Positions 44,201 to 54,091 of a stretch of 64,000 bases of DNA are shown here, one piece after another. The translations under genes and the position numbers were made by a program. The first letter of the stretch is position 1; the number at the start of each line of letters is the position of its first letter. The stretch is from a virus, in IMG/VR virus record IMGVR_UViG_3300031963_011530, positions 1-64,000 of that record; one strand, 5' to 3'. Below the pieces are notes generated by a model, which had not been told where the DNA came from, searched no databases, and saw nothing but the letters and a program-made list of their open reading frames with translations.

Positions 44201-47200
44201 CATTAAAGAAGCTGGCTTTAATTCTCCATCTTCTACTTTATTTCTATTATCAAAACCTACATCACCATAATTAGCTTGAACGCTAGTTGAAGTAAAATTG
44301 TCAACTAAAATTCCATATTTTGATCTTTCGAGTCCATTAGCATCTAATATTTTAGAATCATTAGCATTTTTTTCTAAAGAATTTAAAGAGACATAATATT
44401 CCAATCCTTTAATTCTATTTTCAAACGCACCAATGTCCCTCATGGTAAATCTACGATTATTTTGGAAATCTACACGAACATCTTTTACATTTTCTGTATA
44501 CGGGGGTATATACAGGGTGTAAAGTAACATATCAGTTATATCATGTGGAGGAATCAAAGGTTTAACAGCAGATTGTCCCTCAATAATAGCCATCTCTTTT
44601 GATGGTTTTACAACTACTTTATCAACCCTACTTAAATAATTTTCAAAAGAAACTTCTGCAATTTCATCAGGATCCGGACAAACCGCTCCAGACAAAGTAT
44701 TTTGAGCAATACCTCTAGTTGGTCTAAAATCAAAAGAAGCTCTTCCAGATAAAATTTTTCCAGTAGATTTATCGACAAACTTACTTATAGTTGCATATGT
44801 AATATCCGAAGTTTCGTTCAAATAAGAATCTACAGTAAATAATCCATCATTTTGAGGAGATGGTGCTGATCCATGACTCAAATAATTATACATAACATAA
44901 ATTGAACTGCCAACAGGAGAACTAAATCCTCTTTTTAATTTGATTGTTGCGTGATCATAATGAGTTTTTCTTTGTCCGTTATCAAATTCATATCTATTAG
45001 TTACGTCATAAAGTGGATCAGTCAACATTGCTGTTGTAATGTTACCAGTAATTGTTCTCGAATCTATAATTTTTACAATTTCTAATACGTCAGGTACTTG
45101 TAAACTAACAGGAACTCCTGGAGTTTTTAATTTCTTAACTGTACCGGCATCTCCCGCTCCCGTTTCATTATCAAAATAAGTTACACCCAACTCTGGAAAA
45201 ACATATCCTCCAGAAAAAGCAGTAGTTGTTCCAGTATTAAGTGAAGTTAAACCCGTTGTAGTATCAATCATATAAGCTACTTTTTCATGTTTACTTACAG
45301 ATAATGGGTATAAAACTTTTGATCGTATAGCTCCAGTTGATCCATTTTCCGCATTATTCACTTTAGTTGTTACTATAAAATCTGCTCTAATACCACCAAA
45401 AAGTCCTGTGTTTGTAGGATCAAAATTGACTCTAATTTCAGTGCTACTTATAGCTGATACGGTATATTCATTATTAGCTAAACTTAAAACAGTATTTGGT
45501 GCTATACTTGGAATTCCTCCAGAAGTATCAGGTCGAATAAAACAAATTATATTATCTAAAATAACGCTGTCAGATAAAGTTCCTGGAGTACCAGCAAATG
45601 CAAAGGTGTCAGTGCCCTCCGGTGCTAAAGTAATAATTCCTGAACCACTTGATGTCTTATCGCTATAGACTTTTCTTGCAAAAAAATCAAAATTTGTTAT
45701 TGTATCTTCCTTAATAGCGTCAAAAGGAACATCAAAAATTAATCCTTGTCTGTTAGGTTCAGTAATAAAAGCATACTTATTATCATCGTTAGTTTTAGAA
45801 TCATCTGTTATATCAGCACCAAAAATTTTTGAACCACTTCTTTTTATTAATGATTCTGCAAATTTAAAATCCGAATCAATTGAAAATGCGTTTGAAGAAG
45901 GAACAAAAGGTAAAGCTGAAGATAACGTAATTGTTTTTGACGATCCACTCGATTCTTTAATTCTAACTGGTGCTAAATTTAATCCTGCTCCATCTTTAAT
46001 ACTAAAAAACATTCCCAAATAACTGTTTGCTGGAAGTTGTGCAAAAGATGAAGGTAAGACTATAACGGTATTAGTAGATCCAGAAGAAGCTACACTTCCT
46101 GTTATTGAAGAAGTATTTGCATCAAAAAGATTAACTGTAAACTGATGGGTTGTGCCTAGATCGGGATTAGAAGATTTGTTATATTTTATCATATTGGCAC
46201 GAACTGTACCAATTTTTGAAGAATTATATTCTGTCGTAGAAGCAACACTAACACTGGCATGATTTGCACAATGTATATCCAAAAGTTCAAAGTTGGATAT
46301 AACTAAGGTTCCATATACGTTTGCTACATGGACATAACTCGAATAATTTGTGGGTAAATCATAGTCATTAATACTAGCTGTGGCTCTTCCTCTAGACACT
46401 TGTAATTTTGTTGGAGCTATTGTTTGTACCTCATAACCGCCGACATATGCTTTACCTGGATCCAATGATGCTGTAAAATAATTAGGATCAACGTAATTAT
46501 TATTTGATGTATCTACGTATTCTTCTTCTAGAGATATTACAAAAGGATCAACAGTATAATTACCAGATTCGTCAAATGTTCTTCTTGCTAAAGTCTTATC
46601 AATTTCATTGTAAATAGGATAATCAATTTCTTTTGTTTTTACCCCATCAACAATTCGGATAACTTCGAAAAAAGAAGATTCATCAGCAGAATCTAATGTT
46701 CTCTTACTCAATATGGTATTAATTTTAAACCTTGTTGCACCAGGTGCTTGATAATTGAACGAACCTTGTGCTGGGTCTAATAAAGAAACATCATCAATTT
46801 CATCAATAACCAATTCATCAAATTCAATACCTATTCTATAAGAAGGTTGTTTGTTAATTGTTTCTGTGTTTAAACCTAATCTATAATATGTTTCTAATAC
46901 TAAAAATTGAGGACTAACTTTTACAAATTGTCCTTTAAAGTAATAAACACCTTCCTGTATACTAGCTACATAAGAACGTCCTGTAGCATTTGCATCTTCC
47001 AATTCAGCAAAAATATTTTGTCCATAGACTTTTAATTCATCGCCTTCTGCAAAAAAATCTCCACTTAAATATTTTACAATTAAAATAGGAAAAATTGTTG
47101 AATTATCTATAGCTATAACTTTGGCTCTAATTACTTTAGATGAATTATAAGAAACAATAGTTTTGTCCAAAAAGTTTTCCAAAACAATATCTTGACCACT

Positions 47201-47443
47201 ATATTGACCCTTTAGAATTAGATAATAAGCTCTATCATCTAGGGAAATTTTACCTCCAGTTATTGGACTTCCATTTTTAAATATGTGATTACCAAACTTT
47301 TCAATTTGATTGGACAAGATTGTTTGTAATTGAGTAAGTTCTCTCGCCTGCAAGGAATATCCTGGGCGAAAAAGAACTCGCATAAAATTTTTATCTTCAT
47401 CAAAATCGTCATTATATGGATCGTAATTAAAAAGCTTAGTCAT
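41204..47443 (-). CDS. Very large baseplate/virion structural protein (DUF4815-like N-terminus), 2079 aa
   Basis: The N-terminus (MTKLFNYDPYNDDFDEDKNFMRVLFRPGYSLQARELTQLQ...) matches a conserved start of large marine myovirus structural proteins, which I associate with DUF4815; the motif VLFRPGYSLQARELTQL is characteristic. The rest is long, beta-rich and Ser/Thr-rich. A C-terminal part has RVQIRPTVNGTPSFDYWYP and RVFLSANKPVGTEIHVFYK, typical of baseplate periphery proteins. It is placed in gp6-gp7-gp8 order and so is a candidate for the gp10-like wedge or fibre-attachment protein. The start ATG at 47443 follows AGAGGAATAA. Confidence 0.85.
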   Translation of the reverse strand: MTKLFNYDPYNDDFDEDKNFMRVLFRPGYSLQARELTQLQTILSNQIEKFGNHIFKNGSPITGGKISLDDRAYYLILKGQYSGQDIVLENFLDKTIVSYNSSKVIRAKVIAIDNSTIFPILIVKYLSGDFFAEGDELKVYGQNIFAELEDANATGRSYVASIQEGVYYFKGQFVKVSPQFLVLETYYRLGLNTETINKQPSYRIGIEFDELVIDEIDDVSLLDPAQGSFNYQAPGATRFKINTILSKRTLDSADESSFFEVIRIVDGVKTKEIDYPIYNEIDKTLARRTFDESGNYTVDPFVISLEEEYVDTSNNNYVDPNYFTASLDPGKAYVGGYEVQTIAPTKLQVSRGRATASINDYDLPTNYSSYVHVANVYGTLVISNFELLDIHCANHASVSVASTTEYNSSKIGTVRANMIKYNKSSNPDLGTTHQFTVNLFDANTSSITGSVASSGSTNTVIVLPSSFAQLPANSYLGMFFSIKDGAGLNLAPVRIKESSGSSKTITLSSALPFVPSSNAFSIDSDFKFAESLIKRSGSKIFGADITDDSKTNDDNKYAFITEPNRQGLIFDVPFDAIKEDTITNFDFFARKVYSDKTSSGSGIITLAPEGTDTFAFAGTPGTLSDSVILDNIICFIRPDTSGGIPSIAPNTVLSLANNEYTVSAISSTEIRVNFDPTNTGLFGGIRADFIVTTKVNNAENGSTGAIRSKVLYPLSVSKHEKVAYMIDTTTGLTSLNTGTTTAFSGGYVFPELGVTYFDNETGAGDAGTVKKLKTPGVPVSLQVPDVLEIVKIIDSRTITGNITTAMLTDPLYDVTNRYEFDNGQRKTHYDHATIKLKRGFSSPVGSSIYVMYNYLSHGSAPSPQNDGLFTVDSYLNETSDITYATISKFVDKSTGKILSGRASFDFRPTRGIAQNTLSGAVCPDPDEIAEVSFENYLSRVDKVVVKPSKEMAIIEGQSAVKPLIPPHDITDMLLYTLYIPPYTENVKDVRVDFQNNRRFTMRDIGAFENRIKGLEYYVSLNSLEKNANDSKILDANGLERSKYGILVDNFTSTSVQANYGDVGFDNRNKVEDGELKPASLMSTTKLLWSESTSSGSYKVVGTNTQKSLIMNYTSTKFADQPYATKTIPIASALYGNFNGTLKLFPEFTSDHDTSVTAKVTLNSVQGLEDAFNFVDDRLNYVAEQNPTWLSDKDSPFAKVPDSSWFETKTTVENKTVQINRNTNGNLQTTTDQVYVKTGATLSADQIGVSTSKQDLGSYITDTAINPFLKPRGIVFIGSSLRPKTRFYSYFDGTLVDNYTIVPSKVTLTQNTPFKSGEMVLIANTNAELSTHIDNYALDTGIYHLGVCAVSEVGSANVSIVNESSLSLSGKYVYGLDSKETKIISSVLDHRCGNTKSVTSSTITLAADAPSVDITGNTVSLVRIQTTDADVNPATGIGSTYTITAYNTTTKVATVSGTIPSSEVGKTFSYSIGTNVSNKAGQIGGIFYPPQATFLSGERVYRLTESFNNSYDKDAISFADKNFVSSGITTTKTSLVDTVYNIGISNQIVGTVTSPLLQSTTVTSTITSTWRVDPLAQTFFVDEQTYPHGLYLESVNLFFSAKDDENLPVRVQIRPTVNGTPSFDYWYPESVVEKYPSEIIVSNTPSINDSATKNVFTFSSPVFLKPGLYAVVILTDSPDYVVWTAEKGQTTLTNQTVSVNPYVGTLYKSQNAMEYVPYLNEDLMFELNRCVFNTSSATFLLQSEKQDSKIYIDRFRLLEKSITTQSSSPISISYSVITKPVNSSKETIYRNITPSTIYSMGDDTFYSIGNRRKELLDKNDFTVRLEISTSNDAVTPLVSLESLYVNTWENFIDNGEINPEDFNIIVAGAKYSNANVLTVISSTGEGANVEIVVNNSTDGNVVRMNVASSGIGYVDDFYISYPHTSNSSTVTANASIVLNSEFDSSGGPCLARYITKPIILTDGFDAGDLRVFLSANKPVGTEIHVFYKILSSSDIISFSDRPYGKFECLNPSVSGAIDETEFREYEYRPSLTSDELTYTSDAGVIYDTFKTFAIKIVMTSRDPSVIPRVKDLRIIALPAG

Positions 47444-47454
47444 TTATTCCTCTT

Positions 47455-48795
47455 TTAGAAACTTAAAATAAATCTAATTCTATCTGTTTGGTCTGGATCT
47501 CTAGTTACAGGAACTTTATTTGAAACAAATAATATTTTTCCTGAATATAATTCTAAAGATGGGTTTGTTACATTAATTCCTATTCGTATTGAACCACTAC
47601 TCAATCCTTTTACTGGTTGATTGGGTGTAAAAGTTCCTTTTAAATTATTAAGGTACATAACATTAGTACCCTCATCAAATGAAATGACTTCAGCACTAAA
47701 TGTGGAATTTTCTAAAGTGTCACCTTGTATAATAACTTCATCGTTATTATAATCTCCAACACCAGGCGACACTAAAACTTTACTATAAAGTGTATATGTA
47801 TCAGCTGAAGCCAATGTCTCAGTATTATTAATATAAGGATTGTATACTAAGGAAACTTCTCTAAATTCATTTTCTGATGGAAAAATTCCACCAACACTAC
47901 CATCAAAATCGACATTAAACATTACAGTATTTGCATAAAGTTCTTCAACCGGATCATAACCATGTCCATTTTGCGGAGATAAAACTACATTAGCTGAAGC
48001 ACCAGTTCCTATGCCACCCGCAACATCAGTAAATATTAAGTTAGCTGTGGTATAATCTTTTCCTCTATTTTGAATAACGATATTTACTACATTTCCACCA
48101 ACAACATTTGCTTTTAAAACGGCATCGGTTCCATCACCAACAATAGTAATTATACTTTGTGTTGGACCATCAACATAATTGTTTCCAGCATTTCCTATTC
48201 TAACGATATCAATACTTCTATTAATTGCAGTTGCTCTAACAAATCTATTATAAGCAACCGGCATCCAATCTTGATTTAAAAATTTTTGTTTTTGATCAGA
48301 ACTTATAGTGTACAAATACTTCCATTTATATCCGTCAGAAGTTATAAAAAATGGTTCTTCTAAAGAAGTCGCAGATAAAAATAATTCAGGTTCATCCGTA
48401 GATGCAATACTATTATTATTATCTAAACATTTGAAAACTTGATTTTTAGAATTTAAAACATAAAATGGTGTTCCAATAGGACAAACTGTACAACCATATC
48501 TAGAATACACCGTTCCGGATTGCCAATTATACCTCGGAACCACGAAAGAAACATTGTCTAATTGAATTACCTTCGCTACAATACCCCTATTGTAATATTC
48601 AATCAAATCTCTGGTGGATTGTCCGGGAGAAACAGGAGGAGTGTCACCTTGATTCCAAGGCGTTTGTTTGCCAATAGTCGCAAAAAGATAAGACCTTCGA
48701 TTTAAGGGCAAGTACGTATTCGCACCAACATCCAATAAATTTATGAATTGTTGTGCGAGTAAAGTAGAAAAGGTGTTCGTTATTATTGATGACAT
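47455..48795 (-). CDS. 8: Baseplate wedge protein gp8
   Basis: The sequence has the gp8 hallmarks: YNRGIVAKVIQL, GTPFYVLNSKNQVFKCLDNN and DGYKWKYLYTISSDQKQKFL. Gp8 is a dimer of the baseplate wedge that links gp7 and gp10 in T4. At 446 residues it is somewhat longer than T4 gp8 (334), with an added region that includes GNAGNNYVDGPTQSI repeats of the baseplate type. It follows the gp7-like gene by eight bases. The start ATG at 48795 is the only one near. Confidence 0.88.
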   Translation of the reverse strand: MSSIITNTFSTLLAQQFINLLDVGANTYLPLNRRSYLFATIGKQTPWNQGDTPPVSPGQSTRDLIEYYNRGIVAKVIQLDNVSFVVPRYNWQSGTVYSRYGCTVCPIGTPFYVLNSKNQVFKCLDNNNSIASTDEPELFLSATSLEEPFFITSDGYKWKYLYTISSDQKQKFLNQDWMPVAYNRFVRATAINRSIDIVRIGNAGNNYVDGPTQSIITIVGDGTDAVLKANVVGGNVVNIVIQNRGKDYTTANLIFTDVAGGIGTGASANVVLSPQNGHGYDPVEELYANTVMFNVDFDGSVGGIFPSENEFREVSLVYNPYINNTETLASADTYTLYSKVLVSPGVGDYNNDEVIIQGDTLENSTFSAEVISFDEGTNVMYLNNLKGTFTPNQPVKGLSSGSIRIGINVTNPSLELYSGKILFVSNKVPVTRDPDQTDRIRFILSF

Positions 48796-48803
48796 AGACT
48801 TAT

Positions 48804-51599
48804 TTATCTCACTTTTTGTACAATTATTGAAACAAAGTTGTTTGTTGTTATTGGATTAGTGTCAACTAAAATGGTGTTGGCATTCACAAAAGAGACATTT
48901 TTCGTTTCATCAAACACCACCCTAATTGTCAAATCGGTGCTAGAAATGCCAAATTCTGTTTGAGCAAAAATAGTATTTGCATTAAATATACTTTTTACGA
49001 CTACTGTATTTCCAGAGGAAAGATAGAGCGTTTGGCCATCAACCACATCATGAATAAAATTAGTTCCGTTACCAGTTATTACATTTGAGCTGGATGAAAT
49101 ATTTGCTGTACCATTTATGGTTTTTTCTAAATTTTTTAAAATAATTAAATTGCCAACAGAAACTTCAGATTGCACGTTTGGAGTTATTGACGTTGACACT
49201 ATACTATTAGAAATATTACTTATATTAAATGTATTTGAATGATAATCTTGCGTTAAATAGATTATTTGTACATTTTGATCAGAAGCATTTTTTGAATTCG
49301 TATCAATTTTAGTTACAAAAGTTTTTGTTCCTAATGGATGTACAGTTTCTTGCAATGTTTTCTTAAATTTATAATAATCATTTTCTGTATTAATTATATA
49401 CGAGAAGTTATGATATTTTTTATCATCTTGAAATTTTTGATCCGAACTTGGTTGACCATCGGTATTCAAGTAAATTCCAGGATATCGAATCAATCCATTT
49501 TCAAATTTGGCTGTTGCCTTAGCCTTACCATCGCCGTAGAACAACGAGGTCACAACATTTCCTGTGGTTAAATTATCATCAGATTTTATAGATAGACTAG
49601 AATCAAAAGTTCCTGTATAATTATAAACTCTTAATGAATTATTTGATGTTGAATATTTGTCCACATAAGCAGACCAACTATAATTTGTATTCGATGCTCC
49701 TTGATAAACAAATGTATTCGCTACATAAATTTGACCTTCGGTAACATCAGTTAATGATATGTCAGCATTTCTCAAAGAAATAATTGGAGCAGAAACATAA
49801 TCATAACCGTAACTTATAACTCTTATACTTGATATTGCACCAATTCTAGTTGTAGAAATTTCTTTATTTAATCCTTCACCTAATATTTCGGATACTTTTA
49901 ATACTGCATTTTGTCCTCCACCGGGAGAATTAACTGTTACGGTTGGAAGGTCAATCATAGTATAACTTTCACCACCTCTAATATAATCGGATGTTTCATT
50001 GAAAGTTATTGTTTTAATTCCATTATTTCCGGCATGTACAGAACTAACATTCGCATTAGCTCCATATCCTCTACCAGTACTACTAAAAACTAAAAAATCC
50101 CCAACAGAATAACCATTTCCACCATTGACTATTTGAATTCTACCTAAAGATCCAACTTCGGTTAATTTCCTTCTATTTAATTTATATACTGAAAGATTGT
50201 TTATATTATTTTCAAATTCATCAAAAAAAGTTATTGTGTTTGAACTTACGTTGGCTACAATTTTTATTTCTTCATATCTATTTCTTAAAAATAATTTTAC
50301 TGTTTCTCCAACTTCAAAAGAGTTGGTTAAATCTTGAGACTCATCTCTCAAAACTCTAGTGCCCTTTACGGCAGTAGTTGAATTTATAATTAATGTATCA
50401 TCAAGTTCTTCCATATACAAACTATAAATGTCCAAATCGGGTTGAGTTTTATACCCTCCACCAGAAGATTCTACGGTAATAAAAGATATGGGAAAAACAT
50501 TCAGTGTTTGTTTCGTAGTCAATTCATTTATCGTTTTATTGTCATTTACATTATCAATTCCGTCAATAGTTGAAGAATAGAAAGATTCTATTGTTATATT
50601 ACTTACGTTTATTGTTCTATAAACTTTTTCATCCAACAGTAATATTTTAGCCTTAGCTTCAGAACCTAATAATATATCTTTAAATCCTCCAGTAAAATCA
50701 AGAATTGAGGAATTTTGATATAATGCAGGATCCCTAAATCCAAAACCTCCATTAGTAACAACAACATCATCAACTGAACCCTGTAATACATTTCCAACTG
50801 TAGCTATAGCACCAATAGGATTACCAGAACTTGGATTCAATCCACCTATAATTGTAACTGGATCTCCTTCATATCTTAATTCTGGATCATATCCATTGTA
50901 ATACAATCCTCTATTTTTAGGATCAATTTTAATTTCAGATAAAGATCCAATTAATTTAGCAGTAACAAAATCTTCATTTCCATTTGTTCTTACTATAGTT
51001 GTGCTTACATTTTCTCCAGTCAAAAATAATTTATTAATATTGGAAATGTATAATTCTACATATTCTATTCCTAACTGTCGGTCAACCGATTTTATAACTT
51101 TTTCAACGATAGCTGTTGCTTTTGAATTTGTTCCGGTAATTTTACATTTTTCAATATCAAAAATATTGGTATCACCAGTCTCAACTCTTAACGATAAAGG
51201 TAATACCCATTTTCCGTCAGAAACTTTTAATATTTGTTCTTTTGGAAAATAAATTTCAATATCTTCATTATATAATATTCTAAATAAAAACTTTACTGAT
51301 TCTGGTGTTCCTTTTGACCTATAAAATTCTCCTACATTTTTTATAAAAGTTCTTTTATCTAAAAGAATTTCTTTTGGAAAATATGGTAAAACTTCTTTTG
51401 CTATTTCATTTAAATAGTAATCATCGACCAAATCTAAATCTTTAGACTGTTCTAAAGTTTTGACTTCGTATAATGCATTATTACTACTTTCTAACCATTT
51501 ATAGTATTTTTCTAAAAAAATGACAAACTTGGGGTTATCAGACCTAATAAAATCAGGTAGTTGACTTGAAACTAAATTGGAAACAATTAATTCTGACAT
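48804..51599 (-). CDS. Baseplate wedge protein, gp7-like position, 931 aa
   Basis: The N-terminus LVSSQLPDFIRSDNPKFVIFLEKYYKWLES, then ILLDKRTFIKNVGEFYRSKGTPESVKFLFRILYNEDIEIYFP, is a well-conserved region of large structural proteins between gp6 and gp8 in marine T4-like phages. The remainder has many beta and Gly repeats such as GGGYKTQPDLDIYS and GGNGYSVGDFLVF, a repeat style also seen in gp6 here. Position points to the T4 gp7 role. Sequence identity to T4 gp7 itself is not visible to me. The start ATG at 51599 lacks a strong ribosome site. Confidence 0.8.
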   Translation of the reverse strand: MSELIVSNLVSSQLPDFIRSDNPKFVIFLEKYYKWLESSNNALYEVKTLEQSKDLDLVDDYYLNEIAKEVLPYFPKEILLDKRTFIKNVGEFYRSKGTPESVKFLFRILYNEDIEIYFPKEQILKVSDGKWVLPLSLRVETGDTNIFDIEKCKITGTNSKATAIVEKVIKSVDRQLGIEYVELYISNINKLFLTGENVSTTIVRTNGNEDFVTAKLIGSLSEIKIDPKNRGLYYNGYDPELRYEGDPVTIIGGLNPSSGNPIGAIATVGNVLQGSVDDVVVTNGGFGFRDPALYQNSSILDFTGGFKDILLGSEAKAKILLLDEKVYRTINVSNITIESFYSSTIDGIDNVNDNKTINELTTKQTLNVFPISFITVESSGGGYKTQPDLDIYSLYMEELDDTLIINSTTAVKGTRVLRDESQDLTNSFEVGETVKLFLRNRYEEIKIVANVSSNTITFFDEFENNINNLSVYKLNRRKLTEVGSLGRIQIVNGGNGYSVGDFLVFSSTGRGYGANANVSSVHAGNNGIKTITFNETSDYIRGGESYTMIDLPTVTVNSPGGGQNAVLKVSEILGEGLNKEISTTRIGAISSIRVISYGYDYVSAPIISLRNADISLTDVTEGQIYVANTFVYQGASNTNYSWSAYVDKYSTSNNSLRVYNYTGTFDSSLSIKSDDNLTTGNVVTSLFYGDGKAKATAKFENGLIRYPGIYLNTDGQPSSDQKFQDDKKYHNFSYIINTENDYYKFKKTLQETVHPLGTKTFVTKIDTNSKNASDQNVQIIYLTQDYHSNTFNISNISNSIVSTSITPNVQSEVSVGNLIILKNLEKTINGTANISSSSNVITGNGTNFIHDVVDGQTLYLSSGNTVVVKSIFNANTIFAQTEFGISSTDLTIRVVFDETKNVSFVNANTILVDTNPITTNNFVSIIVQKVR

Positions 51600-51603
51600 T
51601 TTT

Positions 51604-53679
51604 TTATTTTATGATTTTTAGTTCAACAACAACACTGGTTGGATCCGTTTGATCGAAAGCTAACATTTTATTTTTAATTGATTGTAAAACTGTAGATTTT
51701 GGTCTAACATTTATAGAAAGTTCATCAAAATCATTATCTACAGAAAGTGGAGCAAAATTTTCTATTGTTATAGTGCCTAAAACGTAATCTATAACACCAG
51801 TAATACCTTCATTTTTTTCGGCATTTAAAATAACCTTTGTACTTCTACTTGTAAGCTCATCTGGTTTAAAATAGGCGATTCTAATTTTACCAAACCTATT
51901 TTCTAAAATAGACTCAGCAGTAGCATTTGTTCCTCCACCACCAATAATTCTTATTGCAGCTGTTGTATAACCAATACCAGGATTTATAACTTTTACTGAA
52001 CTTAGTTTTCCGTTTACGATAATGGCGGCCGCTTTGGCTCCTCGACCATCTCCAATAATTTCTATGGTTGGTGTTGACGTATATCCTGAACCTGGTGTTA
52101 TAACTGATATCGATTCGACTCCTGTAAATGAAGATGGAACTTCTTCAATAAAGCAGGATCTTTCTATTAAATTTTCGTCAAGTATATTAAAATTTGGTGA
52201 AGAATAAAAATTATCGAGTGTTGTGCCTCTAGACAATTCAACACCAAAATCTAAAGTATAAGTATTAGTTTGTGTTAAAACAGGTCTAAATCTCTTAGAC
52301 AAAAATATTTCCAATTCGTTTGATTGTACAGAAATATCAGAATTATCAACATTAGTTCTTAATTTTGATGAACTAAAAATTGAATTAAATTTATTTAAAT
52401 TTAAATTTGAAAATGAAGTTATCGCATTTGTAACTTTTGATTGTAGAGTTGATGTATTTAAATCAGTTTTCGTTGGGTCATAATAAACGGTAGAAATTAA
52501 CTTAATGTAATTATAATCAACATCAACAAATTCTGGAGTAACTGTTAAAACACTTATGGGTTTAACTATCTCATTTATAAAATAATTTTTTTCGGTATCA
52601 GAAACTTCAAATCCCAATTTAGGTTTAGCAGAAATAAAAATTTTACCATAAACGGGAGGAATATTTTCTTCTCCACCCCAAACATTAACCGCATCAAACT
52701 GTGGATATTTTTGTTGAATTAGTTTAATATAATCATTTTTTGTTACAGCTCTATTTTGAGAGGTAAACTGTAATGGAGCTGCAAACTTAATTTGATCGAC
52801 AGATTCCTTTGCTGCGCCGCCAGAAGAAGCGGCAACTGGGGTCACACTAAAAGTAGTAAAAGATGAGACTGGTGTCGTGGCAACAAAAGTATTGGCTTTA
52901 TTAGCAACAGATCCGTTCGTAGAAAGATAGGTTACATTTACTACACCAGCGTCAGGTATTTTTTTACCGATTACATCATCACCAAAATAAATCTGATATT
53001 GATTGTTTAGTCCCTCTTGTAAAAAATAAACAGTAGAGTTAGCAGTAAGATTTATTACATCTGTGGCTAAACTATAAACAACCGAATCTGTATTAGATGA
53101 AGATTGTTGTACAGTAACTTTTAATGTTGATGTATCAATATTCGAATCTGGTATAGAAAATATTTGCTTTGGATTTGAAGCTTCAGAATGGTTGAAAGAA
53201 TATCTATTCAAAGATCCTTCGTATATTTTTAAATTATTGAATACGAAATTTGTCCCAGTTTTTGTTACGGTAGTATCTTCTAATGTAACAAAATTATATA
53301 CTTTATTATCAATCAATGAAGATAAGAAAATATATCCTCTTGGTAAAGTTAAACTACCTGGTGTAGAGTTTAAACTATTGATAGTAAAGTTAATTGTAGC
53401 TCTTGCAGCTGTTGCTGATCTTGGAACATATCCAAATTTTTTGGCATGAGAAATAACCGAGTTTCTTAAAAGAGCCGTATCTAAGAAGGATTCATTTGCA
53501 ATCATGTTTAGATAATAAGCGTTATAATGTGTATTATAAGCCAGTATATCTAAAAGTACACTTAATCCAGAACCGTCAAAATCATAGTCGGTAAATTCAT
53601 TTTGACTTTTTAAAAAACTTTTTAAATTTGTTTTGATTTGATCAAAATCAAGTTCTGTTACTCTTAAACGATCTGTCAT
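51604..53679 (-). CDS. 6: Baseplate wedge protein gp6
   Basis: MTDRLRVTELDFDQIKTNLKSFLKSQNEFTDYDFDGSGLSVLLDILAYNTHYNAYY and FLDTALLRNSVISHAKKFGYVPRSATAARATI are diagnostic of gp6, the J-like wedge protein that forms the inner ring. At 691 residues it is close to T4 gp6 (660). The C-terminal SVITPGSGYTSTPTIEIIGDGRGA repeats, twice over, recall those in the gp7-like neighbour. It starts immediately at the gp25 stop. Confidence 0.95.
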   Translation of the reverse strand: MTDRLRVTELDFDQIKTNLKSFLKSQNEFTDYDFDGSGLSVLLDILAYNTHYNAYYLNMIANESFLDTALLRNSVISHAKKFGYVPRSATAARATINFTINSLNSTPGSLTLPRGYIFLSSLIDNKVYNFVTLEDTTVTKTGTNFVFNNLKIYEGSLNRYSFNHSEASNPKQIFSIPDSNIDTSTLKVTVQQSSSNTDSVVYSLATDVINLTANSTVYFLQEGLNNQYQIYFGDDVIGKKIPDAGVVNVTYLSTNGSVANKANTFVATTPVSSFTTFSVTPVAASSGGAAKESVDQIKFAAPLQFTSQNRAVTKNDYIKLIQQKYPQFDAVNVWGGEENIPPVYGKIFISAKPKLGFEVSDTEKNYFINEIVKPISVLTVTPEFVDVDYNYIKLISTVYYDPTKTDLNTSTLQSKVTNAITSFSNLNLNKFNSIFSSSKLRTNVDNSDISVQSNELEIFLSKRFRPVLTQTNTYTLDFGVELSRGTTLDNFYSSPNFNILDENLIERSCFIEEVPSSFTGVESISVITPGSGYTSTPTIEIIGDGRGAKAAAIIVNGKLSSVKVINPGIGYTTAAIRIIGGGGTNATAESILENRFGKIRIAYFKPDELTSRSTKVILNAEKNEGITGVIDYVLGTITIENFAPLSVDNDFDELSINVRPKSTVLQSIKNKMLAFDQTDPTSVVVELKIIK

Positions 53680-54084
53680 TTATCTTACTCGATCTAGAAA
53701 AAATGTTATTGTTATTGGTTCAGTTCTGTTTATAATGGTAAATTCCATATCTATCGTAAAACCATTGTTGTCATAATCTGGTAAAGCACGTATTCTATAA
53801 ACAGAGGCTCTTGGTTCAAAATTTCGTATTGTCTGAGAAATTTCTCTTTCCAATGCTGCGGCAGTCACAAAATCTAGTTGTTCGAATAAAAGTTTTGAGA
53901 CATTAGATCCTATTTCTGGTTGAAAAGGACGTTCATAATGATTTGTTAAAATCAAGTTTTTTACAGAATTAATCACAGCCATTTCTGCTGTGTGTTTATT
54001 AACGTCTTTTTTTATTGGGTGAACATTGAAAAGGAGGTCTAAGTCCTTATAAGTTCTCGCAACATTGGTAGTAATTGTGGCCAT
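53680..54084 (-). CDS. 25: Baseplate wedge protein gp25
   Basis: At 134 residues and with AVINSVKNLILTNHYERPFQPEIGSNVSKLLFE it is a clear member of the gp25/gpW lysozyme-like baseplate family. These are small wedge proteins which bind gp6 and sheath; they are not active lysozymes. The start ATG at 54084 and the terminal TFFLDRVR fit the family length. It is followed at once by gp6, the usual T4-like order. Confidence 0.96.
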   Translation of the reverse strand: MATITTNVARTYKDLDLLFNVHPIKKDVNKHTAEMAVINSVKNLILTNHYERPFQPEIGSNVSKLLFEQLDFVTAAALEREISQTIRNFEPRASVYRIRALPDYDNNGFTIDMEFTIINRTEPITITFFLDRVR

Positions 54085-54091
54085 CTATTAT

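Noticed and set aside
48801-48808. GATAAATA just before the gp8 start (minus strand)
   Set aside because: Only 6 bases from the ATG and made by the upstream stop codon; spacing is unlike the other candidates.
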